A DNA stretch of 64,000 bases from Anabaena azotica FACHB-119 (GCF_014697625.1 NZ_JACJSG010000015.1:1-64000), one strand, 5' to 3'. Numbered from the stretch's first letter, positions 18,701 through 26,308 are shown. Translations and numbers: made by a program. Notes: generated from the sequence alone by a model not told the origin.

Positions 18701-19535
18701 CTTTGTAGAAACTCAAGGAAAATTCTATCAACAAAATACAGTTACAGTTATTCCCAACATCTACACAGCAGGCTTTGCTCCTTGCCATGTGCAGTTACTA
18801 GAACAATTGCAAGTCAAAGCCAAGCTAATTGTTCCCATTTTACAAGGTAGTAATCTTTGGGGTCTGTTGATTGTACATCATTGCCGCGCCCCCCGCGAGT
18901 GGCAACCTTGGGAAAGTAACTTGTTGCAACAATTAGCCACACAAGTGGCGATCGCTATTCAGCAATCAGAACTGCATCAGCAATTGCAAACTGCTAACCA
19001 GGAATTGCAAAATCTAGCAATGCTTGATCAATTAACTGGGATTGCTAATCGCCGACGTTTTGATACCAAGCTGAATTACCTCTGGCAAAATCTCTTAAGA
19101 GAACAAGGTTTTATCTCATTACTTTTATGCGACATTGATTATTTCAAACGCTATAACGATACTTATGGTCATGCTGCTGGAGATCATTGTTTGCGCTTAG
19201 TTGCTCAAGCTTTTCAACAAACTGTCAAACGTTCTACCGATTTAGTTGCTCGTTATGGTGGGGAAGAATTTGTAGTTATTTTACCAAATACTGACATTGA
19301 AGGTGCTATGCAGGTTGCCAGGGAAATTCATCAAGCCGTTCAACAGTTGAGTATTCCCCATACTGCATCTGATGTCAAACCTTATGTCACCTTGAGCATA
19401 GGTATTGCTACCCTCATGCCTACACCTAGTATATTGCCATTGGATTTAATTGAGGCTGCCGATAAAGCCCTTTACCAAGCTAAAGCACAGGGACGCGATC
19501 GCTCGTTTGTTTACGAAATTTTTATCCCAATATAG
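15729..19535 (+). CDS. GAF/multi-PAS diguanylate cyclase (GGEEF)
   Basis: A soluble 1268-aa c-di-GMP synthase. An N-terminal GAF (~25-180) is followed by about five PAS-like segments (roughly 270-940), a second GAF (~955-1095) and a C-terminal GGDEF domain. The active site GGEEF at 1177-1181 is intact, and RSTD five residues earlier matches the product-inhibition I-site. GAF1 has DPCF (C87) and PCYKNLL (C115), 28 residues apart as in DXCF cyanobacteriochromes. GAF2 has PCH (C1019) only, as in single-cysteine types. A light-controlled cyclase is therefore plausible but not proven. No EAL domain. The stop codon lies in the first bases of a MITE-like repeat. Confidence 0.92.
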   Translation: MVLDHSFGTEIQWEHILSQLRMLIVQIHQSSELSESLEIIVSQARSILKSDRTVIYQFLPNGDGVVAAESVSPQWIPIQGQLIYDPCFRAKWLEQYQAGRISVIEDIDNTPLVPCYKNLLTALQIRASLIVPIIVNPQAASSLNLWGLLIAHQCGRPRQWSSLEIEFLQILATELGIFIQQAQRYPKFCQISDRIRQKFRLAKTNFHKNNREKIPQETASAIEQNSIASALRQHQSPISSADSNANCICGREEPDCFTSSPMSSLTDKISVADLRAFDRLQTPIWIYDIQNLRMWWVNKAALHIWNAQSREELLRRNFSDVSESTRIRLQSYIHQFQQGKVIAENWTFYPEGKPVSVRCLCSGVEIEDGRMAMLVEGTNQVTEEINQEILRAIEALRHTTLMISLYTMDGVPLMQNPAALNCYRDTLQPNAASDNAFLRHFVDANIGLQALSVINSGKVFSVETQVFTTEGIRWHGMDIRCTRDPVTGNSMILVNEKDITKQQTARLEHQRTEEELRWQEALLRSMTDTSLLAFFVVDNRTDEILYFNHRFCEIWGIEHLEAKMRLGALKNNDIIPDCIKSIADVPTFAESCKPLQSQDHRCTIEDEILFADGRTIRRFSAQIRDIRDKYFGRLYIFEDITPRKQIEEALKVSEERWQYALEGNGDGVWDWNAQTNEVFFSRRWKEMLGFAEDEISNCLSEWEQRIHLDDQAYVYQEIEKHFRGETQQYVSEHRIRCKDGTYKWILDRGKIVSRSPDGSPLRLLGTHTDITERKEMEEALRSSKERYRSVITAMTEGIVLQQADGRITACNESAERILGLTIDQIMGRTAIDKQWQAIHEDGSAFVGETHPAIVTLQTGQPQYNVIMGVHKPDGSLSWISINAQPLFKPDESKPYAVLTSFTDITESKQTQQALKQQIEQERLVYAIAQHIRQTLDLDNILNTTVTEVRHLLNSDRVMIYRFNPDWSGVVITESVAEPWRSILNMEIIEGYFVETQGKFYQQNTVTVIPNIYTAGFAPCHVQLLEQLQVKAKLIVPILQGSNLWGLLIVHHCRAPREWQPWESNLLQQLATQVAIAIQQSELHQQLQTANQELQNLAMLDQLTGIANRRRFDTKLNYLWQNLLREQGFISLLLCDIDYFKRYNDTYGHAAGDHCLRLVAQAFQQTVKRSTDLVARYGGEEFVVILPNTDIEGAMQVAREIHQAVQQLSIPHTASDVKPYVTLSIGIATLMPTPSILPLDLIEAADKALYQAKAQGRDRSFVYEIFIPI

Positions 19536-19634
19536 GAATCCGATTTGATTTCTGAAAAAATCTCAGTATCTGTAGTATCTGTAGGGTGGCAATGTCTACT
19601 ACGTATATTTCAAAAATCAAGTATGAGTCCTATA
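19531..19634. mobile_element. MITE-like element, family 3 (AGGAATCCGATTTGATTTC ends)
   Basis: About 104 bp with inverted ends, TATAGGAATCCGATTTGATT and AATCAAGTATGAGTCCTATA. It overlaps the stop codon of the diguanylate cyclase (TAG 19533-19535). A second copy is at 50717-50840, which carries an internal GGGTGGGCATTGCCCACC palindrome. Confidence 0.8.
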
Positions 19635-19647
19635 GCAGATTAAACAT

Positions 19648-19900
19648 AGGACTTACGCAAGTGTCATAATCAAACTAACTGTAGTGGAATGTCTAGACTA
19701 AATTTGTGCATTAGAAAACTCTTGTGGGATGGGCATCTTGCCCGTCCAGTGTAGGCAAGATGCCTACACCACAAGAAAATTTTTTGCAACATTTTAGCCC
19801 GGTCACGCCAGTAGGGTGCGTCAGCCCCAATAATTTCGTACAGATTCAAGGATTTTCCCCTTCTGACGCACCCTACCCCAAGTGCCAGTTGCGTAAGTCT
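19648..19900. mobile_element. Family 1 MITE-like element interrupted by a family 2 element
   Basis: The left end AGGACTTACGCAAGTGTCAT and right end CCAGTTGCGTAAGTCT belong to family 1. Its body is split at GTAG/TAGGGTGCGTC by a second palindromic element at 19684-19813. Confidence 0.8.
19684..19813. mobile_element. MITE-like element, family 2 (GGGCATCTTGCCC core), nested
   Basis: About 130 bp with a long imperfect palindrome centred on GGGCATCTTGCCCGTCC and GGCAAGATGCC. Outer arms are related to CTAAATTTGTGCAT and TGCAACATTTTAG. Relatives are at 24882-25014 (different core), 25013-25146 and 30226-30360. In three of the four cases family 1 sequence flanks it. Confidence 0.8.
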
Positions 19901-20079
19901 TGTAAACAATTATATTCCGTACTATAACTTTACTATTCTTAATTATTTTTCATATCTTTTCAATTTATTACAACTTTTCACTTCTTTATTAGTTCTTTAT
20001 TTTCTTTTTATAAATTGAATGCGTTGAAGTTTCCACCTATAAAAAACTTTTCCGCATTATTTAAGAAACCCATAAAATT

Positions 20080-20244
20080 ATGGCTAACTGTCCTTGCTGT
20101 TCAAACCAAATGTTGTTTCCAGCCCGCGCCCAGAAAACCAATTGGTTTTGTCGCACTTGCTGGCAAGAAATGCCTAACCTAAATCCAGAAGAAAATAGAA
20201 GCTTCTTAGGTTTTGCCATCAAACTTGTATCAGCCTTACAATAG
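20080..20244 (+). CDS. Small zinc-ribbon protein, 54 aa
   Basis: This short frame starts ATG GCT AAC and reads MANCPCCSNQ, then a central WFCRTCWQEM, ending VSALQ before TAG. The two cysteine clusters (CPCC and CRTC, about 17 residues apart) form a zinc-ribbon-like pair as in many small cyanobacterial proteins. The conserved Trp and Leu after the second cluster support a real gene. The following single-domain receiver starts 93 bp downstream on the same strand. No function can be assigned. Confidence 0.65.
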   Translation: MANCPCCSNQMLFPARAQKTNWFCRTCWQEMPNLNPEENRSFLGFAIKLVSALQ

Positions 20245-20336
20245 CAGTTTTATTACTTGGAAAATATTTAAACTTTCTCAATACCAAAAATAACAACCTT
20301 GAGATAATTATCCAACTCTAAAGTGAAGGGTCGGTT

Positions 20337-20723
20337 ATGAATTATAAAAACTTAAAAAAACTTAAAGCCCTAATTGCAGATGACGAAGACAGCAACCAAA
20401 TCTGCCTGACTGTTGCACTAGAAAAAGAAGGTTGGGAAGTGAAACAAGCAAAAGATGGGCAAGAAGCGATCGAAAAAGTTTTAGCTTGGCAACCAGATTT
20501 ATTGATTTTGGATAACCAAATGCCCAAATTAACAGGAGCAGAAGTTTATCAATATCTTCAATTACAAAAAATTAAACTAGCAGTGGTCATGATTTCTGGA
20601 GATAGCAAGTTAGAAAAGATAGCCTCTGATTTAGGAATTGCTTATTATCTGCAAAGACCATTTGATATGGCAGAGTTTATTCAAACTATTAACTCTGCCT
20701 ACGAAAATTTTCTCAAAAAATGA
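20337..20723 (+). CDS. Single-domain response regulator (PatA/CheY-like) with Arg at the switch position
   Basis: A receiver of 128 aa: IADDED acidic pocket, phospho-Asp D59 (LILDNQMPKLTG) and S88 as the conserved hydroxyl residue (MISGDS). The nearly invariant Lys before Pro is Arg here (LQRPFD, R107), which may change phosphorylation kinetics. There is no output domain. The start ATG 20337 has GGGTCGG upstream. It closes the signalling locus; the small zinc-ribbon gene lies just upstream. Confidence 0.88.
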   Translation: MNYKNLKKLKALIADDEDSNQICLTVALEKEGWEVKQAKDGQEAIEKVLAWQPDLLILDNQMPKLTGAEVYQYLQLQKIKLAVVMISGDSKLEKIASDLGIAYYLQRPFDMAEFIQTINSAYENFLKK

Positions 20724-21286
20724 CAATTTTATCAAATAATCTGACAGGGATAAACTAGCAAATTCTTGTTATATATAATTTTTTAGTTTTGAATTAGTCA
20801 AGTCGCTTCTCTACGAGACGCTACGCGAACGCTCCAATTCAAAATTCGTCTTGGAAAGTTTCCTACGGCGGGAAACCCGCCGTAGGAAACTTTCCGCAAA
20901 ATTCGCGCATTAAAGACAATTAGTGGGAGCTTGAACTCACCACTAATTGTTCGCGTAGCGTCCCGTAGGGAAGACCGCCAAATCAAAGATTTTGGCGGGG
21001 GCTTGTACCCAGAATTAATTAATTCAAAATTATTTCCATTCTTCTGTTCATTTTGAATTTTGAATTTTGCATTTTGAATTCAAAAAAGGTCAGGACTTAC
21101 GCAACTGGCACTTGGAGTAGGGTGCGTCCGACGGGGAAAATCCTTTAATGGGAGTAAATTAAATCGTGGGATTACTAAAAAGTTTCCGATATAGCAGTAG
21201 CCACATAGATTAGGACATAGATGAATCATAAAATCCTCATAGCAAGCAGATGTTGACGCTATCACCTGTCCCCTGCTATAACACCA
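20724..21286. other. Gene-free spacer with stacked palindromes
   Basis: No gene recognised. The stretch 20796-21010 is a chain of inverted repeats: a GCTTCTCTACGAGACGCTACGCGAACGC block, a 20-bp perfect hairpin at 20853-20895, and ACAATTAGTGG paired with CCACTAATTGT around 20913-20951. The left half of a family 1 element follows at 21091-21155. Confidence 0.7.
20853..20895. repeat. Perfect 20-bp inverted repeat with 3-base loop
   Basis: The arms GGAAAGTTTCCTACGGCGGG and CCCGCCGTAGGAAACTTTCC pair perfectly around AAA. It has no following T-run, so it is more likely a mobile palindrome than a terminator. Confidence 0.9.
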
Positions 21287-21634
21287 TTAGCCAGCGATAA
21301 TTTCAATGAGATGCCAATGACGGCTACGCTCAATTGACTGCTTGACATATTCAAAAATTTGTCGGCAATGATTATCTAATTGGAGAGGTAATTCTTCATT
21401 TTTAATGACGATACTCATGCGGGTTTCTGTTTCAGTAGCCATTGATTTATCAATAAACACTTCCACTTTCACCAACTTAGAAAAAGAAACCTTACCAGGA
21501 GTCTCAAGCGCCAAAATATAATCACTTGTGTAGTATTGAATTTCTAAATCACAATCCTGCAACAAGTCTAGAAGTAATGGCTGGAGATACTCAAGGTTAA
21601 TAGCAATCAAAAATGAACAGGTATAACGACCCAT
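21287..21634 (-). CDS. Small conserved hypothetical protein, 115 aa
   Basis: I do not recognise the family. The protein begins MGRYTCSFLIAINLEYLQPL and ends HWHLIEIIAG. Alternating hydrophobic strands and helices suggest a compact alpha/beta fold; there is no signal peptide. The open frame extends 57 codons upstream into repeat-like sequence (to 21805), so the ATG at 21634 is preferred. It lies downstream of the rhomboid-like gene on the same strand, 161 bp away. Confidence 0.6.
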   Translation of the reverse strand: MGRYTCSFLIAINLEYLQPLLLDLLQDCDLEIQYYTSDYILALETPGKVSFSKLVKVEVFIDKSMATETETRMSIVIKNEELPLQLDNHCRQIFEYVKQSIERSRHWHLIEIIAG

Positions 21635-21795
21635 AATAGCTCCATGCCTTTTGTGACACTTTGTCCATCGTATAATATCAAGGTAGCCAAAGGGCAAGTA
21701 GTTATGGTAGGTGACAGGGAACAGGGAACAGGAAACAGGGCTGAAACTCTCTTTGTATATTGCTTTGTGCCACTGTGGCTTTAGCCCTGTGAGAG

Positions 21796-22491
21796 TCAAC
21801 GCCATATTCTTATATATGCTGCACCAAGAATCATGGCTACAAACTGCATCCAGTAGGCTAGGCTGGGTTGATTTACTCCCACAGGTGGGATGCTTAAACT
21901 ACCAATGCCATAGAAGGACTGTTGAATATACCACCAAAATAAATAGAAAGAAACTGGTAATGCAAGAGGGATGTAAACAAGAATTAAAGGTAAAACACTG
22001 TCTATTTCGACTTTAGGAAAGTGCATTACATAAGCCCCTAAAACTGCGGCGATCGCACCATTCGCACCAATTAGTGGTACAGTCAAACTTGGTTCAACAA
22101 GAATTTGCACCAATCCTGTGATCACACCCGCACCTAGATAAAATCCTAAATAGCGCCATTGTCCTAAAATATTCTCTACACCCTTACCAAACACCCACAA
22201 AAATAACATATTCCCCAATATTTGGCTAAAACTGCCGTGTAGAAACATAGCAGATAAGGGGGAAAACAAACGCCAAAATACGACTATCCCCGCCGCAGGG
22301 TTAATAAGTGCATTCTTAATTGCGGCGCTAACTTGGAATGGAACTAAACCCCAACTATTGATGAGATAGCTTAGTTCACCACTCACTTCTAGTTTAATTT
22401 CCCATAGAAATATCACAAGATTAATACCAATCAACCAATAATTAACAATTGGCCGTCTACGAAAACGTAAGTTATCACTAATAGGAATCAT
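21796..22491 (-). CDS. Rhomboid-family membrane protein lacking catalytic residues
   Basis: A 231-aa polytopic protein with six or more membrane segments and the rhomboid layout: a conserved FLHGS..QILGNM stretch (H85, N94) and the helix-4 motif. That motif reads IGANGAI, with Asn144 (AAT) where active rhomboids have the nucleophile Ser in GASGA. The last helix reads AYWMQFVAM, with no His where the AHxxG histidine is expected. Both dyad residues are absent, so it is probably a proteolytically dead rhomboid that binds membrane clients. ATG 22491 is preferred over the open frame to 22566, which would overlap the divergent kinase. 92 bp separate it from that kinase. Confidence 0.8.
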   Translation of the reverse strand: MIPISDNLRFRRRPIVNYWLIGINLVIFLWEIKLEVSGELSYLINSWGLVPFQVSAAIKNALINPAAGIVVFWRLFSPLSAMFLHGSFSQILGNMLFLWVFGKGVENILGQWRYLGFYLGAGVITGLVQILVEPSLTVPLIGANGAIAAVLGAYVMHFPKVEIDSVLPLILVYIPLALPVSFYLFWWYIQQSFYGIGSLSIPPVGVNQPSLAYWMQFVAMILGAAYIRIWR

Positions 22492-22583
22492 TTTAATTAG
22501 TCGGTTGTCAACAGTCAGCAGTTCTCGAAAAACCTGTGGCAAGATTGGAATCAGATCACAATGCACTCAACTGGGTAAACTGG

Positions 22584-24707
22584 ATGCTGGGAAATACACT
22601 TGTTGGAAGATACCAAATTATTAGCCACTTGGGAGGCGGGGGATTTGGTGAAACTTATGTGGCTTGTGATACTCACCTGCCAGGATTACCTAAGTGTGTG
22701 GTGAAGAAACTCCAACCCCAAGCCAATGATCCGGCAACTTTGGAGATAGCGCGGCGATTATTTGATACAGAAGCGCAGGTTTTATACAAATTAGGAATTG
22801 GCGATCGCATTCCCCAGCTTCTCGCCTATTTTGAAGAAAATGCCCAGTTCTATCTAGTACAGGAGTTTATACCCGGACATGATTTGAGTCAAGAATTAAC
22901 ACCGGGAAAAACTTGGACTGAGGATGAGGTAATAGCACTTTTAAAAGAGATTTTGACCATTTTAGAATTTGTCCATCAGCAAAATGTCATCCACCGTGAT
23001 ATTAATCCCAGAAACATACTCAGACGGCAAGATGGCAAGTTAATTTTAATTGACTTTGGCGCAGTCAAACAAATCACTACCCAAATAGTAACTTCTACAG
23101 GTAAAAGTAAATCTACTGTGATTATTGGTACTCCTGGTTACATACCGGGAGAACAAGCCCAAGGTAATCCTAAATTTAGTAGTGATATCTACGCTTTAGG
23201 GATAGTAGCAATTCAAGCCATTACAGGATTATTACCTGATCAACTAGAACATGATGCTGATACTAATGAAATTATCTGGCAAAATCATGCCCAAGTATCG
23301 CCAGAGTTTGCCAAATTTATCGACAAAATGGTGTGTTATGATTTCCGCCAACGTTACGCTTCGGCTACTGTTGCATTACAAGCACTCACAGATATAACGC
23401 AACCAGCAACTGGAACTATCGCTATAACTCCAAATTTAGCACCTACTAAACTTAAATTTCCTCAACCTAAGAAAAGCATATTTATCAAACTATTATTAGC
23501 AGCTTTATTAATTAGTGCTACTGGCACAGCCTCAGTATTTGTAGTTAATAGTATTAATAGTAATAATGCCACAGACTTAGCTAAACAGGGTAATACATTA
23601 TTTGAATTACAACGATATAAAGATGCTTTAGCTGCTTATGAAAAAGCAGTGAATATTAGACCAGATTATGCGACAGCATGGAGTGGACAAGGGAAAACCT
23701 TATTTCGCCTCAAGCAGTATCAAGAAGCATTGTCAGCTTATGATAAAGCAATTCAACTCGAACCAGAGTATCTAGAAGCTTGGAGTGGTAGGGGTTTTGC
23801 TTTACAGAATTTACAGCGATATCAAGAGGCGATCGCCTCTTTTGATAAAGCCATACAATTAAATGAAGATTACCCAGATGTATGGAATGCTAGAGGTGAG
23901 GCTTTCAGCAATTTAAAACAATATGACGAAGCAATAAAATCTTATGATAAGGCTATTGAATTTAAACCCGATGCTTATGAACCTTGGTATAATAAGGGGA
24001 TGGCATTACAAAATCTCAAAGAATATGATCAAGCAATAGAAGCTTATAATAAAGCTCTGGAAATAAAATCTGATTATGACAGAGCTTGGTATAATTTAGG
24101 TAATGTCTTAGTCAATCTTAATCGTTATGAAGATGCTTTTAAGGCTTATGATAAAGCAGTGCAATATAAGGCAGATTATTCTATTGCTTGGTTATCTAGG
24201 GGTAATGTATTAATTGTTTTAAAACGTTATCCAGAAGCAGTTGAATCTTTTAATCAAGTCATTAAGCTGAATCCGAATAGCTATCAAGCATGGTATGGCA
24301 AAGGTTGGTCACAACATCAAAACCAACGCTATACCGAGGCAATAGAATCTTATAATAAAGCGGCGGCAATTAAGCCAAATAATTATCAAGTTTGGTATAG
24401 TTTGGGAAATTCTCAGTATATTTTACAGAAATACCAAGATGCGATCGCCTCCTATAATCGAGCGGTGCGTTACCGACCAAAGCATATTGAAAGTTGGTAT
24501 AGTCGGGGAAATACCTTGTATAATTTAAAACAATATAAACAGGCGATCGCCTCCTACGAACAAGCAATTAAATACAAACCAGACTACCACCAAGCCATTA
24601 ACGCCCGTGACGAAGCCCAGCGCCAACTCCAAGCCACAACACCAAAGCCCGTAGTTACTCCAGCTATGCCTAGTCCTGAGTTTACCAGTCCCTCACGGGA
24701 TGATTAG
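22584..24707 (+). CDS. Membrane Ser/Thr protein kinase with ten TPRs
   Basis: A Hanks-type kinase of 707 aa. The N-terminal catalytic domain has a glycine loop GGGGFGETY, lysine K41/K42 (VVKK), catalytic HRDINPRN (D139) and DFG (D157); the APE motif is altered (PGEQA). A hydrophobic segment near residues 303-325 (LLLAALLISATGTASVFVV) is followed by ten ~34-residue tetratricopeptide repeats and a short Pro-rich tail. The kinase is thus cytoplasmic, with the TPR array across the membrane. ATG 22584 matches the family start (LVGRYQI follows); the frame is open from TTG 22536. It diverges from the pseudo-rhomboid. Confidence 0.92.
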   Translation: MLGNTLVGRYQIISHLGGGGFGETYVACDTHLPGLPKCVVKKLQPQANDPATLEIARRLFDTEAQVLYKLGIGDRIPQLLAYFEENAQFYLVQEFIPGHDLSQELTPGKTWTEDEVIALLKEILTILEFVHQQNVIHRDINPRNILRRQDGKLILIDFGAVKQITTQIVTSTGKSKSTVIIGTPGYIPGEQAQGNPKFSSDIYALGIVAIQAITGLLPDQLEHDADTNEIIWQNHAQVSPEFAKFIDKMVCYDFRQRYASATVALQALTDITQPATGTIAITPNLAPTKLKFPQPKKSIFIKLLLAALLISATGTASVFVVNSINSNNATDLAKQGNTLFELQRYKDALAAYEKAVNIRPDYATAWSGQGKTLFRLKQYQEALSAYDKAIQLEPEYLEAWSGRGFALQNLQRYQEAIASFDKAIQLNEDYPDVWNARGEAFSNLKQYDEAIKSYDKAIEFKPDAYEPWYNKGMALQNLKEYDQAIEAYNKALEIKSDYDRAWYNLGNVLVNLNRYEDAFKAYDKAVQYKADYSIAWLSRGNVLIVLKRYPEAVESFNQVIKLNPNSYQAWYGKGWSQHQNQRYTEAIESYNKAAAIKPNNYQVWYSLGNSQYILQKYQDAIASYNRAVRYRPKHIESWYSRGNTLYNLKQYKQAIASYEQAIKYKPDYHQAINARDEAQRQLQATTPKPVVTPAMPSPEFTSPSRDD

Positions 24708-24785
24708 TACAGTAGGGTGGGCATTGCCTACCTGATCATCCCTGACTGTACTTGATGAATAGGTAACTCAACTACAAACTCTGTT

Positions 24786-25146
24786 AGAACTTACGCAAGT
24801 GTCATAATCAAACGAACTGTAGAGTGCGTCAGCCCCAATTATTTCGTACACATTAAAGGATTTTCCACATCTGACGCACCCTACTGGCGTGGCAAGGCTA
24901 AAGTAGTGCATTAGCCAACAATCTATCTCTTACTCATCTGCGTTTATCTGCGTTCATCTGCGTTCGATTTTTTTCCCAATCTAATGCCACATTTTAGCCT
25001 TGCCAGTCCACTACTGGCGTGGCAAGGCTAAAGTAGTGCAATAAAAATAAATCTTGTAGTGCGGGCATCTTGCCCGTCTGATGCGGGCAAGATGCCCGCA
25101 CTACAGGAAAGGAATAATGCAACATTTTAGCTTTGCCACGCCACTA
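24786..25146. mobile_element. Tandem MITE-like cluster: family 1 fragment plus two family 2 elements
   Basis: A family 1 body (GAACTTACGCAAGTGTCATA to GACGCACCCTA) loses its right end where CTGGCGTGGCAAGGCTAAAG begins. The first palindromic element (24882-25014) has an unrelated core with three near-copies of ATCTGCGTTTATCTGCGTTC. The second (25013-25146) has the GCGGGCATCTTGCCCG core and ends TTTAGCTTTGCCACGCCACT. The two share arms. Confidence 0.8.
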
Positions 25147-25160
25147 CTATTGTACTAGAC

Positions 25161-25192
25161 TTGACTCTCCATCTAACTGGAGAGTTTAAGAT
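25161..25192 (+). promoter_or_regulatory. MerR-type promoter/operator
   Basis: TTGACT (25161-25166) and TAAGAT (25187-25192) are separated by 20 bases, longer than the 17 of normal promoters. The spacer holds a perfect 7-bp inverted repeat, ACTCTCC-8 nt-GGAGAGT (25164-25185). An over-long spacer containing such a dyad is the hallmark of MerR-family promoters, and it lies 37 bp upstream of the merR gene, so autoregulation is likely. Confidence 0.85.
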
Positions 25193-25228
25193 AGAGTATA
25201 GGTAGTTTCATTTAAAAACCAGAACAGT

Positions 25229-25645
25229 ATGTTAGCTCAAGAAGAACCAAAACTAATTGGTTCAGTTGCTAAAGAAAGCGGCGTACCAATTAAAACAATT
25301 CGCTACTATGAAGAACTTGGTCTTCTCAAATCTTCAGGGAGAACAGAGGGAGGATTTAGATTATTTCACAGTGATGTTTTAGAACGATTGCATTTTATTA
25401 AACGCGCTCAAAGTTTAGGCTTGAATTTAGCGGAGATTAAGGATTTTTTACAGGTTTACGATGCAGGTGAATTGCCCTGTGACCATATCAAAAATAGGTT
25501 AGAAGATAAGGTTAAAGCCATTGATGAGCAAATTCAACAATTACTAATTCTGAGGCAAGAATTAACAGGATTACTATCGGGTTGGGAAGCAAAACCTGAT
25601 ACTTCCCAGGCGACAATTTGTCCTATCATTGAAAATGATTACTAG
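25229..25645 (+). CDS. MerR-family regulator, heavy-metal type
   Basis: A 138-aa regulator. The N-terminal winged helix reads IGSVAKESGVPIKTIRYYEE, then GLL and EGGFRLF, and a dimerisation helix follows. Cysteines C84 (ELPCDHI) and C131 (TICPIIE) sit where CadR/PbrR/ZntR-type metal sensors place ligands, so a divalent or soft metal effector is inferred. The promoter upstream has a MerR dyad. No efflux pump or metallothionein lies next to it, and the downstream neighbour is convergent and overlaps by 20 bp, so any target other than itself is elsewhere. Confidence 0.9.
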   Translation: MLAQEEPKLIGSVAKESGVPIKTIRYYEELGLLKSSGRTEGGFRLFHSDVLERLHFIKRAQSLGLNLAEIKDFLQVYDAGELPCDHIKNRLEDKVKAIDEQIQQLLILRQELTGLLSGWEAKPDTSQATICPIIENDY

Positions 25646-26222
25646 GAAAAATTCTCCTTAAATCCAACAATGAATCTTGAAACCCAGGAATTGCTACTGA
25701 CTCATTTGGTAAATAAATTTGCTTGCTAAGATAGTCAAATTTACCTTGAGCATTTTGATAAGGCTGAGTGTAACACTCTAATTGACTAGCATTTAAGTTA
25801 ACAATCCAATAATGAGAAATACCTGCTTCTGCATAAACTTCTAACTTTGTTGTTTGGTCATAAGTTAAAGTGGAATCAGAAATTTCTACAACTAAAAAAA
25901 TATCTTCAGGATAAGGATGATGAGCTAGATAATCTTCATCCCTTCCTCTAGCAATTACTGCATCCGGTTCAGGTTCACTCTGATTTGGTAGGGTAATGGG
26001 ATCTTGTCCACGAATAACCGCGCGATCGCCTAAAAGTCGGTCTAGTTGGCGACACAGTATAGAACCACAGACTGTATGAGGTGTTCCCTTTGCTACCATT
26101 TCGATTAATTCCCCTCGAACTAATTCTATGCGATCGCCCTCCTTTAAAAATCCGATTTCAATTAATTGATGATATTCATCAATAGTGAATCGCTTCGGTG
26201 TGACAACATTTAATTTAGTCAT
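25626..26222 (-). CDS. Uma2 (DUF820) family protein, putative PD-(D/E)xK nuclease
   Basis: A 198-aa member of the Uma2 family, highly expanded in cyanobacteria and built on a restriction-endonuclease fold. Features: FTIDEYHQLIE near the N-terminus, GDRIELVRGELIEM, SEPEPDAVIA (acidic residues), IFLVVEISDSTL and KLEVYAEAGISHYWIVNL. The E-x-(S) step after VVE and the K in TKLEVYA correspond to the usual catalytic cluster. The cellular role is unknown. Its 3' end overlaps the convergent merR gene by 20 bp. The start ATG 26222 lies at the edge of a heptamer array. Confidence 0.88.
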   Translation of the reverse strand: MTKLNVVTPKRFTIDEYHQLIEIGFLKEGDRIELVRGELIEMVAKGTPHTVCGSILCRQLDRLLGDRAVIRGQDPITLPNQSEPEPDAVIARGRDEDYLAHHPYPEDIFLVVEISDSTLTYDQTTKLEVYAEAGISHYWIVNLNASQLECYTQPYQNAQGKFDYLSKQIYLPNESVAIPGFQDSLLDLRRIFPSNHFQ

Positions 26223-26262
26223 TGGTCATTAGTTATGAGTCATTAGTCATTAGTCTTTAACT
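26219..26262. repeat. Heptamer array upstream of the Uma2 gene
   Basis: GTCATTA-type 7-mers run from the Uma2 start codon outward, occupying its leader region. Confidence 0.85.
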
Positions 26263-26308
26263 TTCTCTAGATAGGCTTATGCGCCTGTAGAAAATTACTA
26301 ATTACGAA

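Larger units (their letters stand above)
19536..20079. other. Gene-free spacer packed with nested repeats
   Basis: Apart from the MITE-like elements at 19531-19634, 19648-19900 and 19684-19813 I see no gene. The last ~170 bases before the small zinc-ribbon gene are AT-rich. Confidence 0.7.
24708..25228. other. Gene-free spacer with two or three MITE-like repeats
   Basis: It contains a GGGTGGGCATTGCC palindrome near 24716, a family 1 fragment at 24786-24883, two family 2-type elements and the merR promoter. No gene is seen. Confidence 0.7.

Noticed and set aside
22536..22583. Upstream TTG start for the TPR kinase
   Set aside because: The extra 16 residues are not kinase-like and would overlap the divergent rhomboid leader; the ATG at 22584 fits the family.
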